64,000 nt of DNA from Alligator mississippiensis (lineage: Eukaryota; Chordata; Crocodylia; Alligatoridae), in the NCBI RefSeq assembly GCF_030867095.1, contig NC_081833.1, forward strand, positions 70,831,895 through 70,895,894, in the 5' to 3' direction. The notes beneath the pieces are model-generated. The model saw only the letters and a list, made by a program, of their open reading frames with translations, did not search any database and was not told the origin of the DNA. Numbering within the stretch: position 1 is the stretch's first letter; every line of letters begins with the position of its first letter. Below, in pieces: positions 24,478 through 36,600 of the stretch. The position numbers were made by a program, and so were the translations under genes.

Positions 24478-24730
24478 AAGGCCCAAATCTGGAAAAGGAC
24501 CCAGGTATACAAAGTGGGAATTAGATATTGAAATGTCAAGGGTGCAATCCTCAGACCCCTAGCTACTTAGATAAAGAGTGCATGTGTGGAGGTTTCCCTA
24601 GTAAAGTCTTCAAGGTGTGTAGAGCTCTGCAGGTCAGAGCAGCCCAGGCACTCTTTCAAGCCTATGCCTATTCAAGATCTCAAACTTAGCATCCGTGTGC
24701 CTAAGCCCCTGAGAAGCCTGACCGAGTAGG
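24478..24730. repeat. Possible old amniote repeat relic
   Basis: 'aggcccaaatctggaaaagg' and, later, 'gtgtgcctaagcccctga' resemble parts of a diverged amniote repeat with a 'taggtgcctaa' core. Ends cannot be set. Confidence 0.3.
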
Positions 24731-24819
24731 CATGCTCAGCATATTTCCAACGTACACTAGGTCACTGGAGCTCCACATAAAACAGCAGACAGACACTCAT
24801 TCCAAAACCTGTCTAGTTG

Positions 24820-24853
24820 TGGTAATGGTGATGGTGGTGGTGGTGATGGTGCC
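24820..24853. repeat. GGT-rich microsatellite
   Basis: A short run of GGT/GAT triplets (ggtgatggtggtggtggtg). Confidence 0.85.
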
Positions 24854-24929
24854 CATGCCCTTTTATAAATCAGCTCTGCAATTACAGCACAGGATAAAAC
24901 TCATAAGCTGTCCTTGGTAAAGAGACCAC

Positions 24930-25130
24930 AACCCACAGCCACCTTTCCCACACCAGCACCCTAATCATTAGGCTACTGGAGTCATGCTCTGTCTTTCGGG
25001 CCAGGTGAATCTTGATTTTTTTTTTTTTGTTAAGTGGCACAACTTCGGCAGGAGGTCCTGAACTCAATGCTGTGACTTCCCCTTCGGGCAAGAAATGCCT
25101 AAACATTAGTATTGTAGCTTTTGGCATTGC
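24930..25130 (-). repeat. tRNA-derived SINE relic, inverted
   Basis: 'ccctaatcattaggctactg' followed by 'gagtcatgctctgtc' matches the wording of the inverted head of a reptilian tRNA-derived SINE. A T-run (about 25016-25028) follows. Diverged and non-functional. Confidence 0.5.
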
Positions 25131-25579
25131 AACATTTATATCCCCTTTGTGGATCTAGCCTTTAGTTAACAATCATTAGGCCCTTGCTATAAAAACTTTC
25201 TCTTGACGCTGGCACTCTTGCAAACTGTTACCCTGTCTTCAATTTTCCCTTTATTGGAAAGATTTTGGGGAATGGGGCACGTCACCTGGTAGCTTCTGCT
25301 CTTCTTCAGCTCTTCCCCTCAGAGACTTCCCAGAATTAGCTGGCTCATGGCTTACCTTGAACAATGAACAAAGGTCATGTGTTTATGCTGATTCATTTCT
25401 TATGGCTATGTGGATGGCTCCCTCAGATGAGAGGTAACTTGCTGACCAGAGAGCTCTTAATTGGTTTGGTCCAAAGACCATCGAAGTCGAAGCGAATCTT
25501 TCCATTGAAGTCAGCGTGTCTTGTATCAAGCCCACAAGGAGAAACACTGTAAAAGGATGTATAGCTATATGATAATTTT
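25131..25579. other. Unassigned sequence
   Basis: Nothing is recognised. Short frames only. Confidence 0.4.
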
Positions 25580-26575
25580 TCATAGGATCATAAGAAAGGA
25601 AGGCTGGAATGGACCTCACGAGGTTGCCCAGTCAAGGCAGGATCATCCCTGGCGAAACCATCAGCCAAGTGTCTCTCTAAAGCACTCTTGAAAGCTTCCA
25701 AGGATGGAGATTCAAATATCTCTAAGTAGCCTATTCCAATACTTGTCCACTCTCATAGTCAGAAAGTTTCTTCTAATCTTCAACCTAGCATTTCCTCTGC
25801 TGCAGTTTGAGGCTATGGCTCCTAGTACTAGCTCCTACAGCTACAGAGAAAAGCCCATCTTCATCCTCTTTTGTGATCATCCTTCAAGTGATTTTAATAC
25901 TATTATCAAATCCCCCATCAGTCTTTTCTTCTGCAGACTAAATAACCCTAATTCTTTTAGCCTTTTGTCCTAAATCTTGCTTTCCAGGCTGCTAATCATT
26001 TTTATTGCCCTAACCTGGACTCTTTCCAAAGTGTGTAAACCCTTCTTGAAGTGTGGAGCCCAAAATGAACACAGGGCCCAGGTGAGTCCTCACGTGTGCT
26101 GAACAGAGCGGAAGAATCACTTCCCTTGACTTACAAATGACACTCCTGTTAATACAACCCAATATGCTGTTTCTTTTTTCCTTCTTTCTTCTTTCCTTTT
26201 TTTTTTTTTTTTTTAAAGAATGCACTGTTGGCTCATATTCAGCTTTACGGTCTACTCTAACCCCCCAATCCTTCTCTGTAGTACTGAAACTTAGCCAGTC
26301 ATCCTCCAGCCTGTATCTGTGCATACAATTATTCTGGTTCAAGTGCAGGACTTTGCATTTGTCCTTGTTGAGCTCATCTGGTTGACTGCAGCCCAGTTCT
26401 CCAAGCTACCCAGGTCAGTCTGGATCCTAACCCTACCCTCCCTCAGAGTATCCATATCTCCACCCAATTTGGTGTCATTTACAAATTTGCTAAGTGTGAG
26501 CTCAACTTCATCATCCAAATCATTAATGAAGATATTAAACAGTACTGGACCCAGGACAGACCCCTCCCATCTTCC
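25580..26575 (-). mobile_element. Old CR1 LINE fragment, 5'-truncated
   Basis: The 3' end begins at about 25582 with a decayed tail repeat ('aggatcataagaaagg') and 'ctggaatggacctcacgagg', and the 5' break is at about 26575. The coding remnant on the minus strand keeps GSVLGPVLFNIFINDLDDE, LTLSKFVNDTKLGG and, in another frame, SREVILPL. The catalytic FADD motif has become FVND, which removes the first aspartate. A poly-T tract at about 26199-26215 (poly-A on the coding strand) lies within the former coding region. Frames are broken repeatedly. This copy is clearly older than the CR1 at 12.2 kb. Confidence 0.9.
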
Positions 26576-29500
26576 ACTAAAACATCTGGATGAAAGCAAT
26601 TGTAGAGGCAGGACACCAAATACAATGGAGCAAGGATCTGACCATTTGGCATACACTATAGTTCTACCCACAGAAAGCAGCGTACTGCTTACTCACGTAC
26701 ATTGTTTGCTTTATAAAACAGATGCTACAGCCCTTTTTATTGAACAGCTAAACATACTGTGCGAAAGCATAACCTACCGCACTCTGCAGATACCATCTCA
26801 GGAAAAGAAAAATATTTTAATTGCAATTAACAATTCGTGGTGTGTTGCAATTAAACGACTATGTGAAAAGGAAGACGTTAAAACGAGAGTTTTCCCATGG
26901 TCCCCTAACAACAACTATCCAGTGACATAATTACAGCACAGATAGTAAGCAAATCAGCTTGTGCCTATGTGAGATCTGACAACCTAATAAACACCTTGCT
27001 GTGTAAATGAAGATCGTGCCTAGTTTCAGCCTCTTAATCACTGGAGTTTATCTGAGAAAGGAGAGAGGCTGCAAATCATTACTTTGTTCTCCTTTGTGAG
27101 TGAGACACTCACTCAGTAGCTGCCCTGTTCCTTCATCTATCTTTGGCCAACTTTTTACATTCATCTTTCTAAGGCTGTCTTTTCGGGTTTTTGTCATTCT
27201 GCTATTTGCCTCCAAAAGAAATGTCTTCTTGGCTTACTCACTGAATCTTTGCAAGAAGAATTCATCAATATAAAGAATTACATTAGGCCGCGGTATGGCT
27301 GATGTGCCTTTTAGCCTACATTAACCCTTTTATCAATGTAGCTTAAGGATGCAGTCAGTTCCAAACGGTGTCCATGAATACATTAGAAATCTGTTCTGTG
27401 ATTAATGCTGTGTACAAATCACAAAGCACTCAACATGTGACATGACATTTTGTTTTAAATATAATTTCAAAGATTTGGAAATGTGTAAATGAAAAGCAAG
27501 GAAAGAAAAGCCAATAAAATGTTAAAATACAATTATGTTACGAATCAAATACACAACAGACAAATTGGAGCTTGAAGGATGATTTTAGCATATTATTGCA
27601 AGCGATGTAAGCTAACAAATGAGAAGACACTATATTAATGTTGCAAATGTACAGTAAATATGACAAGACATCGTAAGCGATGTTCATTATATAATTCAGC
27701 AGAAGCTTGTTCAAATTAATATACTGCTTGTTGAGAATTGGTAGGAGCTGTTGAGGTGAGTTAAGGATATTTTAAGGAGAAATATGGGCTTTAAGAAAGA
27801 AACGGCCATTGGGGCTGACATTAAAACTGTGCTGAATGAAGGAACATTATTGCAAATGTATAGCAAATGAAGGCATGATATTTCTGGAAAGATTTTCTAG
27901 CTTGAGAAATGTTTAATGAGGCATTCAAACTACATGAGAGAATAGCTATCTACAGCCCTTGGAATATGACTACAAAGAAGATATTGATCTGTAGATGCGA
28001 TCCAATCACATTTCAGATTAAGAGACGAGAAAATCTTCAGGAGGCTAGCGAAAAGATTAACCTGTCAGGGGAACAACCTGTAACAAGATCATCCCCGAAG
28101 GAGATTATTTACACTCGGGAGATGTTTCAGAAAGGGAAATGGTGCTATTAGGTGTGAGCCAGTATGTGCATGCATGTATACCCGGTTCAGTTTGCCAGTG
28201 AGGATGGAGATAGGGTCTTTTTCACTGATCTGTACGGCATGATGTGAGAAGCTAAAGCTTTGTGAAAGCTCTTCTTTTTAAGGCTCCTGGAAAAAAAAAA
28301 GCCATTGTTCACTTTTGCTATGACCCCAGTCTCCCCCACTGGCATATTATGCAGAAATTATTTTACAACTCCAGAATATTTCTGAAGGAATAATCGGTTT
28401 GGTGCATTTGCAAATCCTGCATGTTGGGTGTGTCCTCAGATGAAGCAACCTTCTCTACTTGTTCACAGGTTTATATTGATAGGAAACGTATCCTACATCT
28501 TACAAATATTTTAACAACGGTTTTACCAAGCACTCCAACACCAGTTATGGTTTAGAAGCCTGTCCATAGATTTCCCAGTTTGTCCCAGTTCTTCAGGAAT
28601 TCACATGTTCTGGGTGGACACATTCTGGCTCTGCTTGTGGAAGTGTTTATGCATGTGCTTACCCTTAATTACTGGATGGACTTCTGCGTGAACCAACGAG
28701 TAGTTGCCTTTGATAATATTTAGTTGCATTTCTATGGCTGCCGTTAAAAGCAGTCATTCACCAGCAGCTCCCTAACAAATTTAGATCAAATTTTGCATTC
28801 TAGGCACAAGAACATTGCAATATCTAAATTCACTTCTGCAGGGTATGAGCAGGTACGTGTACTCTCCTTTCTTGTGCACCATGTGATTCCTTTGTACTGA
28901 CTCATCAGTTTCTAAAGATGAACTTATAATATCAATAATTCCACTTCCCTGACACCCACACACCAACACGCTGTATCATTATGGTAACTGTTCAAACTTT
29001 TATACTTTAAACTGTTTAAAGGTGCTGGAAAAAGTCACTTTGTTTCAGAAATTGGGGTATATCAAGGGACTCACACCAGAGATTAATTTGGTCCACTTAG
29101 CTGTTCTGCTACACTGTAATGAAACAATACAGCACTGAGTTAACTTGGAAGCTGGGATGATTTTTATTCTGTTTGCCCTACTGTCCCTGTCCATCATTTA
29201 TATTCGCAATGCTGAAGTCTATAATTCACTCACTCACCAATCTCTTATTGCCTAGGGAGTCCTGACTGTTACTAGATGACTATGAGCTGTTTCCAAAGAT
29301 ACTGCTGCTAAGCTGGACTTGGAACAAGTCCAGGAGAGTTTATTAAATAATTGCCTCTTTTTCAGAAGTGAAAACTTGGCAATTATTTCCTATCTTTGTT
29401 TCCCACTTTCTTCTTTGAGATGTTTGTGTTTGTATTGGGGGATGCTCACAGAGCTAGTTTAGATAAGCACCCGAGGTCAGAGGTGATCAGCTAGACCTCC

Positions 29501-31345
29501 TGTGGATTCAACATTAACCTGTGAATCTCAAGAGTACAGCGCCCTTCTTGGGATTTCTGTCCCTTTGCTGAGGAATGGGAAACAGACCCTTTTTTACGGC
29601 ATCTTGCACATAGCCGGGACATGGGCGACAAAGTGAAACAGTTACAGACAAAGTCTTCTGAACATCTCTTAAAATGCTTTAGTCCAAAATAAGTTCAACA
29701 TTGGAGCAATGGTTTGAATCATCGTTTTTTTTTTCGTTCATTTTTCTTTAGTCATCCATTTGAACATCCTCCATCTCTCCCAAGGGGAAAAAAAATTCCC
29801 TCCCCTGAATATTTTAACATCAATTGCATTCTAGCCTTTTTTCTCTCCTCCCGTGTTGAGGTACAGTAATGTTCACATCATTTGCTATTTTCAGCAGAGC
29901 TGTTTCAGCCAAAATTAGGAAGCTCCCCATAGGACAATCACTCTGCAAATGCAGTTGGATCCTGTGCACAGCATTATCCCCCTTGAGTGATGTGCGTGAA
30001 ATTGATGAGTACATTAGAGAATTAGCAGACAAAGGTGAAGTAGACGATATAAATTATGCAAATTTAAAAACCATACCACACAAAAGGTTAATCTACAAAG
30101 TCAGTGTCTGCAGTACACCAAGAGCACTATATTCATTCGGATCCAAAAAACTGCTTAGTGAGAAGAAACAGAAGTTATCAATAGAAAAGCACTGGGTCAA
30201 GAGGCTGCATATGACAACAGGTCTGGTTCCATTACGGGCAATTTTTGGTGCTAATCTTGGTTTTATACAAATAAGCCTGGGGGCAGGTATATTTTTAAAA
30301 GAGAACAAATGTGCTGGTATCAGGTAAGGAGGGCAGCAAATGTGGTGGAACAAAGCCAACAAATTAACAATAGTTTGAAAAAAATTAATTAGGCTTGGCA
30401 TTAGGTGACTGCATGATGCACTTTTATGGGGTGGGGGGAGGGGCTGTAGCTGGGGACAGAAATAATTATAAGGCTATGCTCTTAGGAGAAATTAGTCCAG
30501 GATGGGGGCATGAAAATAATAGCAGATAATATGCTAAAATCCTGTGTTCAGTATCAGCCGTGGAACATGATCAACGAGCTTTTCAAAGCCATATCAGTTG
30601 CACAGGTGAATAGGGCAGAAATTTGATGCTGACTAATATTGATTCATATTGTGGTACCAACTTTATACCCCAACCAAAATATGACCCTCTTGGACTAGGC
30701 ACTGCGTTTGCACATAGCAAGACACATTGTATAATCTAAAGAAAAAAAAGAGAGAAGTGTGGGAGAAAGGAATTTTTATTTCTGCGTATCACATAGGAAG
30801 TGAGGCATGGAGAAATTAAATTTAGAGCTGCTTGAAAAAATATGGATTTTTTTTTTCCTTGCAGAAAATATGGCCCAGTAAAAGATATCACCCACACAAA
30901 TCCTTCCCTCTCGCATATTAACCTGGACCAGTGTGGCTACAATATCACTCCAACACAAGCAATAACAGCGCAAAGTTAACTTTTGTGAAAATTTCCCATG
31001 GAAAATGTTGATCTGTTGTCAAAAGAGAACTCTAAAGTGATTTCAATTGCAGCAGCTGAGAAATGATCAGTTGAGGATTTTTTTAGGTTTCCTACAAAAA
31101 AATGTTCTTTTGAGGAAAGCAGACTTAGCTTTCCTCTTTGAGCTCCAGAGCTCCACACAAAAGGTTGTTTTGTTGAAAATGCATTTTTCCACTAAATAAA
31201 AAGAGCTTGGACTTTTTCCCCGTAGTAGCCCTGTTTCCTGAAGGACTTGTAGGAGATCCATCTGAAGCCGGGCTCTCCGAATGGCTAAATCATGGCCTGC
31301 CCATTTAGCAGGCTGAGCTTAAATCAGAGCCGTCCAGTTTCTCAA
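26576..31345. other. AT-rich unassigned sequence, 4.8 kb
   Basis: This is the longest stretch without any recognised repeat. It is AT-rich, with frames up to 152 aa (29869-30327) that show no domain and no clear splice sites. The lack of transposon debris could reflect constraint (conserved non-coding elements), but that cannot be judged without alignment to other amniotes. Confidence 0.45.
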
Positions 31346-32203
31346 CATTGAGGGGAAAGCTGTTTGCTCAAGAGCCATGTAGGGTCATGGTGCCACCACG
31401 AGCCCAGGCGGACAGACACTGTCCTCCTGAAGCTCTACAGGACAAGTCCCATTTAGGTCCCACCCTCCCCAGCAGTATTGCCAGGGTTTTTCCCATTGAC
31501 CCCAGGTTGTACCGCAAGCCAAGGGCCTTCTTCACCCGCAAGACCTGCATCCAACTACCTCGGGAGCCCTACAGAACTCACCTTCTCCCCAAGAGTGCTC
31601 TGTAGCCCTCTATCCTCCAGCCCCCTGCCTATCTCCCTTGCTACCTGCTGGCTGAGCAAGAGCTGCAGAGACCCCCAACACTAACATCGGGTTCAGCCTC
31701 CTGCACTTGGGCAGGAAACACCGCTGGGGTCAGATGACCTCAGCAAGGTGGGCATCAAGATGCTTTTTGAAGATCGCCTGGGGTGGGTGACTATACCACC
31801 TTTGCGGGGAGTCTGTTCCAAAACCTCGGCACTCAACTTGTAAAGAAGTTTTTCCTTATGTGTAGCCTGAAGTTATCTTTAATCATTTTGTGCCCATTAT
31901 TTCTTGCTCTCCCCTGGGGGACCTTGGTGAATAGATGCTCCCCTAGGCCCTGATGTACGCCTCTGATATATTTATAGGCTGTCACCAAGTCCCCTCTGCA
32001 TCTTCTGTTCTCCAGGCTGAACGCTCCAAGCCTTTCAGCCTCTTCTCATATGACCTGGTCTCTAGGCCTCTAATCATGCATGTGGCCCTCCTTTGGACTC
32101 TCCTGAGCCTCTCCACATCCTCCCTGAAGTGCGGCGCCCAGAACTGGACACAGTACTCCAGTTGTGTTCTCACCAAGGCCGAGTAGAGCACGACGATGAC
32201 ACA
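31346..32203 (-). mobile_element. CR1 LINE fragment, 5'-truncated
   Basis: On the minus strand the coding remnant near 31982-32190 reads [33 protein letters not shown] and ETRSYEKRL, the C-terminal part of CR1 reverse transcriptase. It is followed towards lower coordinates by the non-coding 3' region, including a segment equivalent to 12.33-12.45 kb in the younger CR1. The section 31640-32203 is secure. The extension to 31346 is a GC-rich stretch that may be the 3' untranslated region of a different CR1 subfamily. The catalytic core is absent, so nothing functional remains. Confidence 0.85.
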
Positions 32204-33196
32204 CATTAATGTCCTTGTGTAGACAGGCCAACAGAATAGTGTTGTTTTGGTCTTAAAAGGAAATGAGAAAAATAACTATTAATATTTTGTGCCCAGTTTC
32301 AGTCCCTGAATCGAAGGGACCCCTCTGCACAGCTGCAAACAAACAAACCACGAAAAAAGAGGTTCAAAGGTTCTGACACTCAGAGTCAAAAGGAACGATT
32401 AGCTAGTCGTGGGGGATTATCACAGAGGAAAAGGGGAGATCCATTCTTGACAAAGGTGACAACTTAATGGCATGACTTTATCTGTAATGCTAAATCATGT
32501 AAAAGAAGAGGTCAGGGTTTGAAGTTCAGGAACAGAGTCATCCAGAAGCAGTTTTAGCAGAATCCATTGGCATGCATCTTTGTTGTTCAGGGTAATCAGC
32601 ATGACCAAACTAAATAATGAACTCCCTACACAAAGGGAAATCAGAGGCCAGATTTTTAGTTTTTGGTTCACATTGTTCCCTACATAGGAAAATCCATCAT
32701 AACAGCCAGGAAACTCCCCAGGCGAGTTTACCAGAATATACACAGGAGTCTCAAAGATCTCCAATGACCCACAAAATGAGGAAGTTTGTGCTTACATTGG
32801 ATGTCCCCCAACACCTGTAAGGCCCAAGGCTTGTCCTTTGGCTCCTGTTCTGGGTGACTTGGGAGAACGGCGGGTTCCTATGTCGCCACTTTAAATGGCA
32901 TATGTTGCTCTCTGGCTCCGCTGATAGGCCAAAGAGAAAAGCTGAGGGGCTCCCTCCATGCTGGCATGTATAATTTCCATATGCTTCAGCTGAGTTCCTT
33001 AAAGTGCTAAAAGGTGCATCATCTGGAGTTGCCACATGGTCCACATCCCTGAGCTCATATGAAACTCCTAGGAAAAACTGAATGCACCTGATTGCACTTA
33101 TCAAAATCACTCAATGGAGGAAGCAGACCACTTATACAGACAACGGGCTCAAATGTATAGGGATAGGGAAGGATTTCTTTTCAGATCTGGGATCAC
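32204..33196. other. Unassigned sequence
   Basis: No gene or confident repeat is recognised. A 119-aa frame at 32751-33110 has no identifiable domain. Confidence 0.4.
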
Positions 33197-33440
33197 GCAG
33201 TCATAGAAATCAAGCCTGGAAGGGACTTCAGGAGACGGCATAGCACACACCCCTGTGCTGAGGCATGGCACCGAAACCCCCCGACCGACGTTTCTTGAAA
33301 CAGTTCTTAACACCCTGTGAATACAATTCCACAGATTCCCCTGTAGCCTGTTCCAGTTCTTAACTATCTTTAGCATTAGAAAACTATTTCTTTATATTGA
33401 AACTAGGCCTTTTCTGTTGCAAATGAAGCCAATTTTTTGT
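33197..33440 (-). repeat. CR1 LINE 3' end fragment
   Basis: 'gcagtcatagaaatcaagcc' followed by 'tggaagggacttcaggag' is an inverted CR1 3' end. The text up to about 33440 corresponds to the last part of the 3' region and the end of ORF2, too diverged to translate. It is 5'-truncated. Confidence 0.8.
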
Positions 33441-33780
33441 CTTGCTCAAAGGAAAGGGGGAGGCGGGTGGGAACTAGCTGAATGTTTTAGATTTCATTAG
33501 TAGACTGGGTAGATGAAAATGGGCCATAGGATGCACTAGTTGGGTAGGACCGCTGCTCAGAGGCAGTGTTTTGGGGGATCCTGAGTAGCAGCCAGAGAAC
33601 AAATTGCTTCATTTTTTCCCCCCACCTCCCCTAGATTTGTGTCCCCAGGTTGCAAAGAATCCCGTGCATAGTTGGATTTATGTATTTATTTCTCGGAGGA
33701 AAAGCAGTATGAAGATAACTATTTGCAAAGGAACTAGACTTCATTGAATCTGGCTTTTTTTTTTTTGTTGCTACTGACAT
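33441..33780. other. Unassigned sequence
   Basis: Nothing is recognised besides a T-run at about 33755-33766. Confidence 0.4.
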
Positions 33781-33784
33781 CTAA

Positions 33785-34005
33785 CACTAGAGCACTGATC
33801 TGGGACTAATGAGATAATAGGCCCTCTTCTTAACATCCCACTAGCCTAGTGTGTGACTGCAGACGAACTGTGTCTCCAGTCTGTGCCTCAGTTTCCCATC
33901 TGTCAAATAGACCTGATACGACTTACTGGCTTTGAAAGTGAGTTGAGATCCTGGATTGCAAAGCGCTATATGCAATCGGGGTGTTGTTATGGGAACAGCA
34001 GTATT
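33785..34005 (+). repeat. MIR-like CORE-SINE
   Basis: The central phrase 'ctgtgcctcagtttcccatc' followed by 'tgtcaaatag' is the conserved core of MIR. The downstream 'ttgcaaagcgctatatg' matches the MIR-type tail region, and the upstream 'gtgtgactgc' fits the sequence before the core. The tRNA-like head is poorly preserved. An old retroposon fixed before the amniote radiations, with no coding role. Confidence 0.75.
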
Positions 34006-34879
34006 AAAGATAGGAAGAGGAAAAGCTTATTTTAAAACAAACTCCAGCAGCGAAAACCAAATCTAAACAGTCCCACTGAGAATGTTATTGTATATTAACA
34101 TAACACTGACAAATCAGATCAGAACGTTTGCTTGAGATGAACAAACAAACAGATGCTGGTCCATTCGTAATAATTTACAGATATCGATAACCTGCACTTT
34201 CTATATTATTTGGGCAGCCTGGCACAAAGGGAACAGTGATTTCCCCACCCTCCCCCAGTCAATTCTAGATCAACGTAAAGATACTGTGGGAAATATTTTG
34301 CTTCCTTTCCTTGAATACAATATTCTATCCTGGGGAAAAAAAATCTATCAAAGGGATATTATTTTTTATGAGCGGATAGATCAGAACAGAAAATCAGTGG
34401 GACTCTAGGCTGAATTATTCCTCTGCTATTCAAAGGTGCCTCAGAAACATCTATCCGTGGCAGTCAAATGCTAACAACACTTTAGGGAAAGCAGCCTTAA
34501 ATTGTGCTCACCCTCCTATAAACTTTTGACTTTCAGAGAATTGCTCATATTCTACTAAGCCTGAAAGACTCCTTGATAGGTTTCTGTTGAAGGCTTAACA
34601 CTTAAACCCTCATTTTCAAGGGCTTAGGACATGGCAGGAAAAGCATACCTAAGGCATAAGTGGTCTTCTAAATGTTTTTAATTTTTTTAATCACTTAATA
34701 TCCAGTTCTTTATTTAGAAGCTGTAAAACGACATCTTAAAACTAGAAGGAAGCAAAATAGCCCTAAAATACAAAGGCGCATCTTCTAATTGAGTGACAGT
34801 GTAGACACCTCCGCAGTCATTGCAGGCACTATTCTCAAATGCTGATTTAGGCTTCCCAGCACTGATGTGCTTAATCCAG
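34006..34879. other. Unassigned AT-rich sequence
   Basis: No gene or confident repeat is recognised. Confidence 0.4.
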
Positions 34880-35168
34880 GCATTTAGGGCATTTTTACAC
34901 ATGCTTCAGGGGTGGGATGGTGAGGTGGGAGCCACTCTAATTAAAGCACCCGCAAAATCTCGTGTATCAGAGTCACTTCAAAACAGTGGCGGGACGCTTT
35001 AACTAAAGCTTGTTGAACAAGAGATGCTGACACACAAGACACAGAGGCTGGCTGAAGTGCACTAATTAGCATGCTCCAGCGATCTCTATTAATCGAGTCT
35101 GCTCTGATGCACTGTAATTATAATACATCAGAGCAGTCTGCCCTTATGCGTACAGGTACCCTAAGGTG
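34880..35168. mobile_element. Candidate foldback / TIR DNA element
   Basis: The left end 'ttagggcatttttacacatg' and the right end read inward on the other strand, 'ttagggtacctgtacgcata', form an imperfect inverted repeat about 280 bp apart. An internal palindrome ('tctgctctgatgcactgtaa' facing 'atacatcagagcagtctg') can fold. The style is similar to the 3027-3514 element, including 'actaattagc' motifs. No transposase is present and no target duplication was established. Confidence 0.5.
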
Positions 35169-36116
35169 CTAAAATCTCAGATTGGACTAATATCATTAGG
35201 CATCCACTAATGATTCAGAAGTGGACTCTGAACTGATAAGAAAAATGTAGTGGAGCATTGCTACGAACTGCTCCAGAGTAGTGTGAGGGCTGAGATAACA
35301 CTAGTTACAAGGAGCATTCGATGTAATGCCTTTCGTGCATCATAGGAACAAAGCAGTTGGATCTCCACACTGCATGGCAGCACTTTGCCTACTCAGCAAA
35401 CAGGTCTGTGTGAACAAATTGCCCTAGTCCTCTGGTCTCTGCTACTCCCCCTTGAATAGAGAGTCCAATTCAAGCCTTACATTCTGATACTCCAAGATCT
35501 CCATAGCCTTCTAGTTACCTGAAACATTGCCTCTCCCTCCATGATCACCACCCCCCAGGACAGCTATGTGCAACTGTAACATTGGAAATGACTATCCAGA
35601 TGGGCAGTTTTAGAGTTATGGAAGACAAAACTATAAAATAAGGATGCTAATCCAGTTTTTAAAAGGTATTTAGGTGCCTAAAGATGCAAGAAAGCAAGTT
35701 GGCGTAAGCAAGTTTGGTGGCTGACTTGGACATTTTTGTAAATCCCAACGTGAATCCGTGTGCCTTTATAAATCTGTCCCTTGATGATGGATCTCTCTTT
35801 TTCCAGGGATAAGAATGACGGCAGAGCTAAGCATACACCGTTGCTGTGTGTACCTTGTGTTCTGCATGAGAGGAGTAATAATTTGTTTGATCTGTATAAG
35901 TATTCCAGCATCAAAACCCTCAGTGTTTTTCTGCAGTGCGAAAGAATCAGAAAGCATCACTGAGAGATAGGCAGTATGCTTGTCAGGTGTATTATGAGTA
36001 TCAGTATGGACAGCCATTTGCTATAAAGAGAAATCATTTTTTCCCTGTGTGTCCTATGGTAAACGAAGGAAAAGGTTGCAAATCAACCACAACATGGTTT
36101 AATAGGCATCCCTTCT
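35169..36116. other. Unassigned sequence
   Basis: Nothing is recognised except a possible old repeat scrap at about 35655-35690 ('aggtatttaggtgcctaaag'). Confidence 0.4.
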
Positions 36117-36181
36117 GGTTTAAGAGCTAAAGAATAGATTGTTAAGCCCGGTTTAAGAGCTAAAGAATACATTGTTAAGCC
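36117..36181. repeat. 33-bp tandem duplication, two units
   Basis: Two copies beginning 'ggtttaagagctaaagaata' at 36117 and 36150 differ at about two positions. A recent local duplication. Confidence 0.93.
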
Positions 36182-36287
36182 TGCATATGTCTATACCTGC
36201 TTGTACGTAGGAGAAGAAACCTGTACAAAGAGGAGACCATGTGTGACCATGCTAAATTGGCACCCTGAATGCATTCCTCTGCTCCGA

Positions 36288-36600
36288 CCAGTGCCGTAGC
36301 AAGGGGTGGGCAAGTGGGGTGACAGCCCTGGGTGCCAAAGCAAAGGGCGCCCAGCTAGGAGCGGGGTGGATGCGGAACAGAGCCACAAGCGGATCATTTG
36401 GGGGGACCCAGGGAGATGGAAAGGGTGGCTCCCACCATTGCATGGACTCCCACACAAGCCTGGGGAGGCGTGTGCTCCCTCGGATCTGTGCACGGGGCGA
36501 GGGCAGGTTGCCACTGCAGGCTTTGCCCCGGCGGCCAAACTTGGTTGCTCCAGTCTTGGCTCCAACGGACTGTTTCTGTGCAATCATTGGTGACGTGTCG
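36288..36600 (+). mobile_element. Partial hAT-like element (one end visible)
   Basis: A sharp change to GC-rich sequence begins with CAGTGCCGTAGCAAGG, a wording I associate with the terminal inverted repeats of a vertebrate DNA element family. It is followed by 'gtggggtgacagccctgggt'. A complementary right end was not found, so the element is truncated or its right end has decayed. The 268-aa frame starting inside it (36319-37125) runs on into unrelated sequence and shows no domain. Confidence 0.45.

Noticed and set aside
29869..30327. 152-aa open frame
   Set aside because: No domain, no splice framing and no homolog recognised. The length is within chance for AT-rich sequence of this size.
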